From assembly GCA_016296345.1 (NCBI GenBank), contig JAEDJL010000056.1:1-8662 (forward strand): 8,662 nt of DNA, read 5' to 3'. Made by a program: the position numbers and the translations under genes. Of the stretch, positions 6,566-8,662 are shown piece after piece. The notes beneath the pieces were generated by a model. It was not told where the DNA came from, did not search any database, and saw nothing but the letters and a program-made list of their open reading frames with translations. Positions within the stretch are counted from its first letter, which is position 1; each line of letters opens with the position of its first letter. The DNA comes from Bacteroidales bacterium (GTDB lineage Bacteria; Bacteroidota; Bacteroidia; Bacteroidales; P3).

Positions 6566-8032
6566 TTACTCATTATTAACAACCCACCTGCCCGACTTTC
6601 CTCCTTGTCGTGTTAATACACCTTCTTCCTTTAATCGGTCTATTATCTTTCTGACTTGACGTTCACTAATATTTAGCTTTTTTGAAAGAGCTGCTCTTGA
6701 AATTGTCGGAACTTCCTTTATGATCTGCAAAAGCCCGTCTTGTTCTTTTGCATAAACCTTGGAACGCTTTGGATCATTTTGGAACGCTTTGGAACGCTTT
6801 GGATCATTTTCTTGTTGTTCTCGCCAAATAATCACTCTAAAATCTTCGTCTTGATGAAACTCGGGAATTCTTAATCCGTATTCTTTGCATTTTCTAATAA
6901 TGTCTTCCGTACCTGTTCCTAATTTTTCTATGTATCCATTCCAATACATCGGATCTGCAAGTAATGGATTATTTGGCAATGATTTATGAGGACCTTGCAA
7001 TTTTTGCACTGTAAGTCCGTATGGCAATGTTCCCGGGTTCCAAATCTCCAATCTATTTTGAAATAGCATCACTTGAACACTGGCATTACTTGTATAATCT
7101 CTATGGCATACAGCATTCACTATCGCTTCTTTAACAGCATCTATCGGAAGTTCCGGATGTGTTGCCACATCTGCTTTATCTCCTTCTGCACGTGTTCCAA
7201 CCCAATTATCAATACGACTCATCACAAAACTTGTTGCTTGATCGACAAGCTCAAACACATCTCCTTTGTAAATTTGATATGCAGGCATTGGCTTTTGTAC
7301 CTCATTCCCATAAAACTGAACACATTTCACCTCCGATGTAATAAAAAACTTTTGAGGTTTTCTTCCAAATAGCAACACCGCAGCATTAGCCAACCTGCCT
7401 CTATCGTCTATCAAATCAAGATGAGTAAGCAAGGAGATTGGAGAAGAATCGACAAGAAGAGGAAAGTTTCGCTTTGTACGTGCCATATAGATAAAGTTCT
7501 TCATTTTATCCTCATCTAAATCTTCAAGTGTTGCTCCATTATCATTTGAAGCATCAAACGGACAACAACGAATATACTCCTTTCCCTCCAAATAACGAAT
7601 TAACGAAGCATAAACAGATGTTCGTAAACCATCTATATCCACAAAAGTCTTACGCACAATATCTTGTTCAACCTTTCTTATCAAAGCAGCTTCTTTTGGA
7701 TGCCTTTTTTCTTCGTCAATACTCTTGATATAAATCAAGCAACTCTTATGAAGTTTTGACGCCAAATCATATTCTCGTTCCGTCGGAGAAATTCCTTCAT
7801 CGTCTTCGTACCCGTACAGATTGCCATATAATCCTATATAAATATCGCAAAGTTCTACTTCTCTCAAATATACATGACTTGCAGAATATTCACTTGCGGG
7901 AACTTCTTCAAAAATAAAAGGTTCAAAAAATTTCCCCAACAATACGTCTGTTCTGATGTAATGACAAAGCATTGCTCTTTCCTCTGCAAATTCACTTTGT
8001 ACACTACTTATGAATATTTTCATTCGTCTCAT
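6566..8032 (-). CDS. DUF4062 / RecG-C-like ATP-binding / winged-helix protein
   Basis: A 488-residue protein counted from ATG at 8032 (ATG at 8023, giving MKIFISSVQSEF, is equally possible). Residues 4-105 are a DUF4062 domain: KIFISSVQSEFAEER, then ELCDIYIGLYG and SPTEREYDLA, a Rossmann/TIR-like fold. Residues about 195-405 match the ATP-binding region of RecG-C-like (HATPase_c_4) regulators: LIDDRGRLANAAVLLFG (207-223), EAIVNAVCHRDY (302-313, the E-x-x-x-N ATP motif), IWNPGTLP (330-337) and LGTGTEDII (371-379). Residues 430-488 form a winged helix (ISRAALSKKLNISERQVRKI). The usual AlbA_2 N-terminal domain is replaced by DUF4062. The linker 409-425 (NDPKRSKAFQNDPKRSK) is made by a 10-bp DNA repeat. 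It is probably an ATP-dependent signal sensor or transcription regulator, often found in defence islands. It is separated from the kinase operon by 128 bp with a promoter. Confidence 0.85.
   Translation of the reverse strand: MRRMKIFISSVQSEFAEERAMLCHYIRTDVLLGKFFEPFIFEEVPASEYSASHVYLREVELCDIYIGLYGNLYGYEDDEGISPTEREYDLASKLHKSCLIYIKSIDEEKRHPKEAALIRKVEQDIVRKTFVDIDGLRTSVYASLIRYLEGKEYIRCCPFDASNDNGATLEDLDEDKMKNFIYMARTKRNFPLLVDSSPISLLTHLDLIDDRGRLANAAVLLFGRKPQKFFITSEVKCVQFYGNEVQKPMPAYQIYKGDVFELVDQATSFVMSRIDNWVGTRAEGDKADVATHPELPIDAVKEAIVNAVCHRDYTSNASVQVMLFQNRLEIWNPGTLPYGLTVQKLQGPHKSLPNNPLLADPMYWNGYIEKLGTGTEDIIRKCKEYGLRIPEFHQDEDFRVIIWREQQENDPKRSKAFQNDPKRSKVYAKEQDGLLQIIKEVPTISRAALSKKLNISERQVRKIIDRLKEEGVLTRQGGKSGRWVVNNE
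6761..6810 (-). repeat. Five 10-bp tandem units inside the DUF4062 gene
   Basis: On the plus strand 6761-6810 reads as five 10-mers: ggaacgcttt, ggatcatttt, ggaacgcttt, ggaacgcttt, ggatcatttt (pattern A B A A B). Because 10 is not a multiple of 3, the same unit is read in different frames, as KRS and then KAFQ, and the whole gives NDPKRSKAFQNDPKRSK. Loss or gain of one unit would shift the frame before the winged helix. Confidence 0.9.
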
Positions 8033-8074
8033 ATTCTGCGATAACACTTTACCTGTACCTACTATTATTTCTAA

Positions 8075-8082
8075 CAAACCTA
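8075..8082 (-). promoter_or_regulatory. Candidate -7 element for the DUF4062 gene
   Basis: TAGGTTTG on the minus strand (8082-8075) fits TAnnTTTG and would place the transcription start near 8070, about 40-47 nt before the ATG at 8032 or 8023. No good -33 TTTG is seen at the expected distance. It overlaps a possible TTG start at 8077, which argues against that start. A second match, TAAATTTG (8264-8257), would give a leader of about 220 nt. Confidence 0.35.
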
Positions 8083-8569
8083 TTATACTAATTCCGATAT
8101 GTTGCCTCTCACAAACTTCATTTTATTTCGAATGATACAAGGTTGATAAAGCCACCTAAACTAATAACATCTCCTCCAAATACAACTGATACATTTAGAC
8201 AAGCTTTATAATACACAACTACTATAATGACAGAGTGTGAACATACGCAACAAGTGCAAATTTACAATACTTTTTCCTAAAAGCACTCTTTTGCTGTTGG
8301 AAATTTTGACAAAGCTGAGAGATTATTCTCCTTAATAATGACGATTTGCTGTCATCTGTTCGGAGAAAGGTTATTATGGTTTTGCATTTCGCAATATCGA
8401 TTAGGTTTCTGAAAGCAAATTATTTAACATTTGACCTGATTTTAAGCCGAAATGCCGGCGATTTTTCGGGGTCGGTCGATGGTCGGGTCGATTTTTTCGA
8501 GTATTTGAGCGTTTAGCAATCGTTTGAATTTCAAGTGTTTACAAAATAAGTGTTGATTTGGGTGAAATA
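8083..8569. other. Non-coding region right of the DUF4062 gene
   Basis: I find no protein-coding frame of convincing length, no tRNA and no rRNA here. It is AT-rich. It contains a TAAATTTG match on the minus strand (8264-8257), a short GGAGGAG-ATG followed by only three more codons on the minus strand (near 8180-8160), and the GGTCG-rich duplication described separately. It is probably the regulatory or intergenic space between the DUF4062 gene and a gene beyond the right edge. Confidence 0.5.
8470..8492. repeat. Imperfect tandem GGTCG(G)GTCGAT duplication
   Basis: GGTCGGTCGAT (8470-8480) is followed directly by GGTCGGGTCGAT (8481-8492). They are flanked by GATTTTTCGG before and GATTTTTTCGA after. 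The block is more GC-rich than its surroundings. Its function is unknown; it may be part of an intergenic repeat element. Confidence 0.5.
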
Positions 8570-8579
8570 AGTGAGGCTT

Positions 8580-8656
8580 TTTTTGAAAAAAGACGAAGTC
8601 TTTTGCTCACTAAGTCTTCGTCTTTTGAGTCGTAACACTTCGTCTTTTTTCAAAAA
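8580..8656. repeat. 20-bp perfect inverted repeat with 22-bp direct repeats
   Basis: The 20 bases at 8580-8599 (T5-G-A6-GACGAAGT) are the exact reverse complement of 8637-8656. A middle copy, CTTCGTCTTTT (8616-8626), can pair with the same left arm (8588-8598), so two alternative hairpins are possible. The GTCTTTT cores recur at 8598, 8620 and 8642, a period of 22 bp. It may be a bidirectional terminator or a small intergenic repeat element; the right side is cut by the window edge. Confidence 0.65.
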
Positions 8657-8662
8657 GACTTC

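Noticed and set aside
8160..8180. GGAGGAG followed directly by ATG on the minus strand as a leader peptide
   Set aside because: The frame stops after four codons and the spacing between the Shine-Dalgarno-like sequence and ATG is too short.
8306..8335. TTGACA at 8306-8311 as an E. coli-type promoter on the plus strand
   Set aside because: There is no proper TATAAT at the right distance, no plus-strand gene follows, and the phylum uses a different consensus.

Overview
The window looks like an accessory (probable defence) region of a Bacteroidota chromosome, most likely order Bacteroidales. The reasons are several TAnnTTTG-type -7 promoter elements, the scarcity of strong Shine-Dalgarno sites before start codons, a BspA-type leucine-rich repeat array, and a DUF4062/RecG-C-like ATPase of a style common in that phylum. 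The species cannot be named from the sequence.

Every convincing gene lies on the minus strand, so transcription runs from right to left. From right to left: (1) about 580 bp without genes (8083-8662), with short repeats at its far end; (2) a DUF4062 + RecG-C-like ATPase + winged-helix protein (8032-6566), probably with its own promoter; (3) a 128-bp gap holding a TACCTTTG -7 element; (4) a compact four-gene operon (6437-230); (5) a 229-bp tail that contains a well-formed promoter pointing out of the left edge.

The operon encodes a Ser/Thr protein kinase fused to seven Sel1 repeats and about sixteen BspA-type LRRs. Next is a 217-aa protein with a NADAR-like sequence pattern and a C-terminal QLSLF sliding-clamp motif. 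Then comes a DarT-type ADP-ribosyltransferase domain fused to a von Willebrand A (VWA) domain, and last a PP2C-type phosphatase. Junctions are a 10-nt overlap, 12 nt and 2 nt, so the four are almost certainly co-expressed.

Kinase + VWA + PP2C is the composition of the TerY-P 'phosphorylation triad' described around Ter stress systems. Here the VWA protein carries a DNA ADP-ribosyltransferase-like effector, no DarG macrodomain antitoxin is present, and the only unexplained operon member shows remote NADAR similarity (NADAR proteins remove ADP-ribose from guanosine). My working model, which is inference, is a phosphorylation-gated DNA ADP-ribosylation system. The repeat-bearing kinase would sense or scaffold, PP2C would reset it, DarT-VWA would be the effector, and the NADAR-like protein would be a clamp-tethered eraser or immunity factor.
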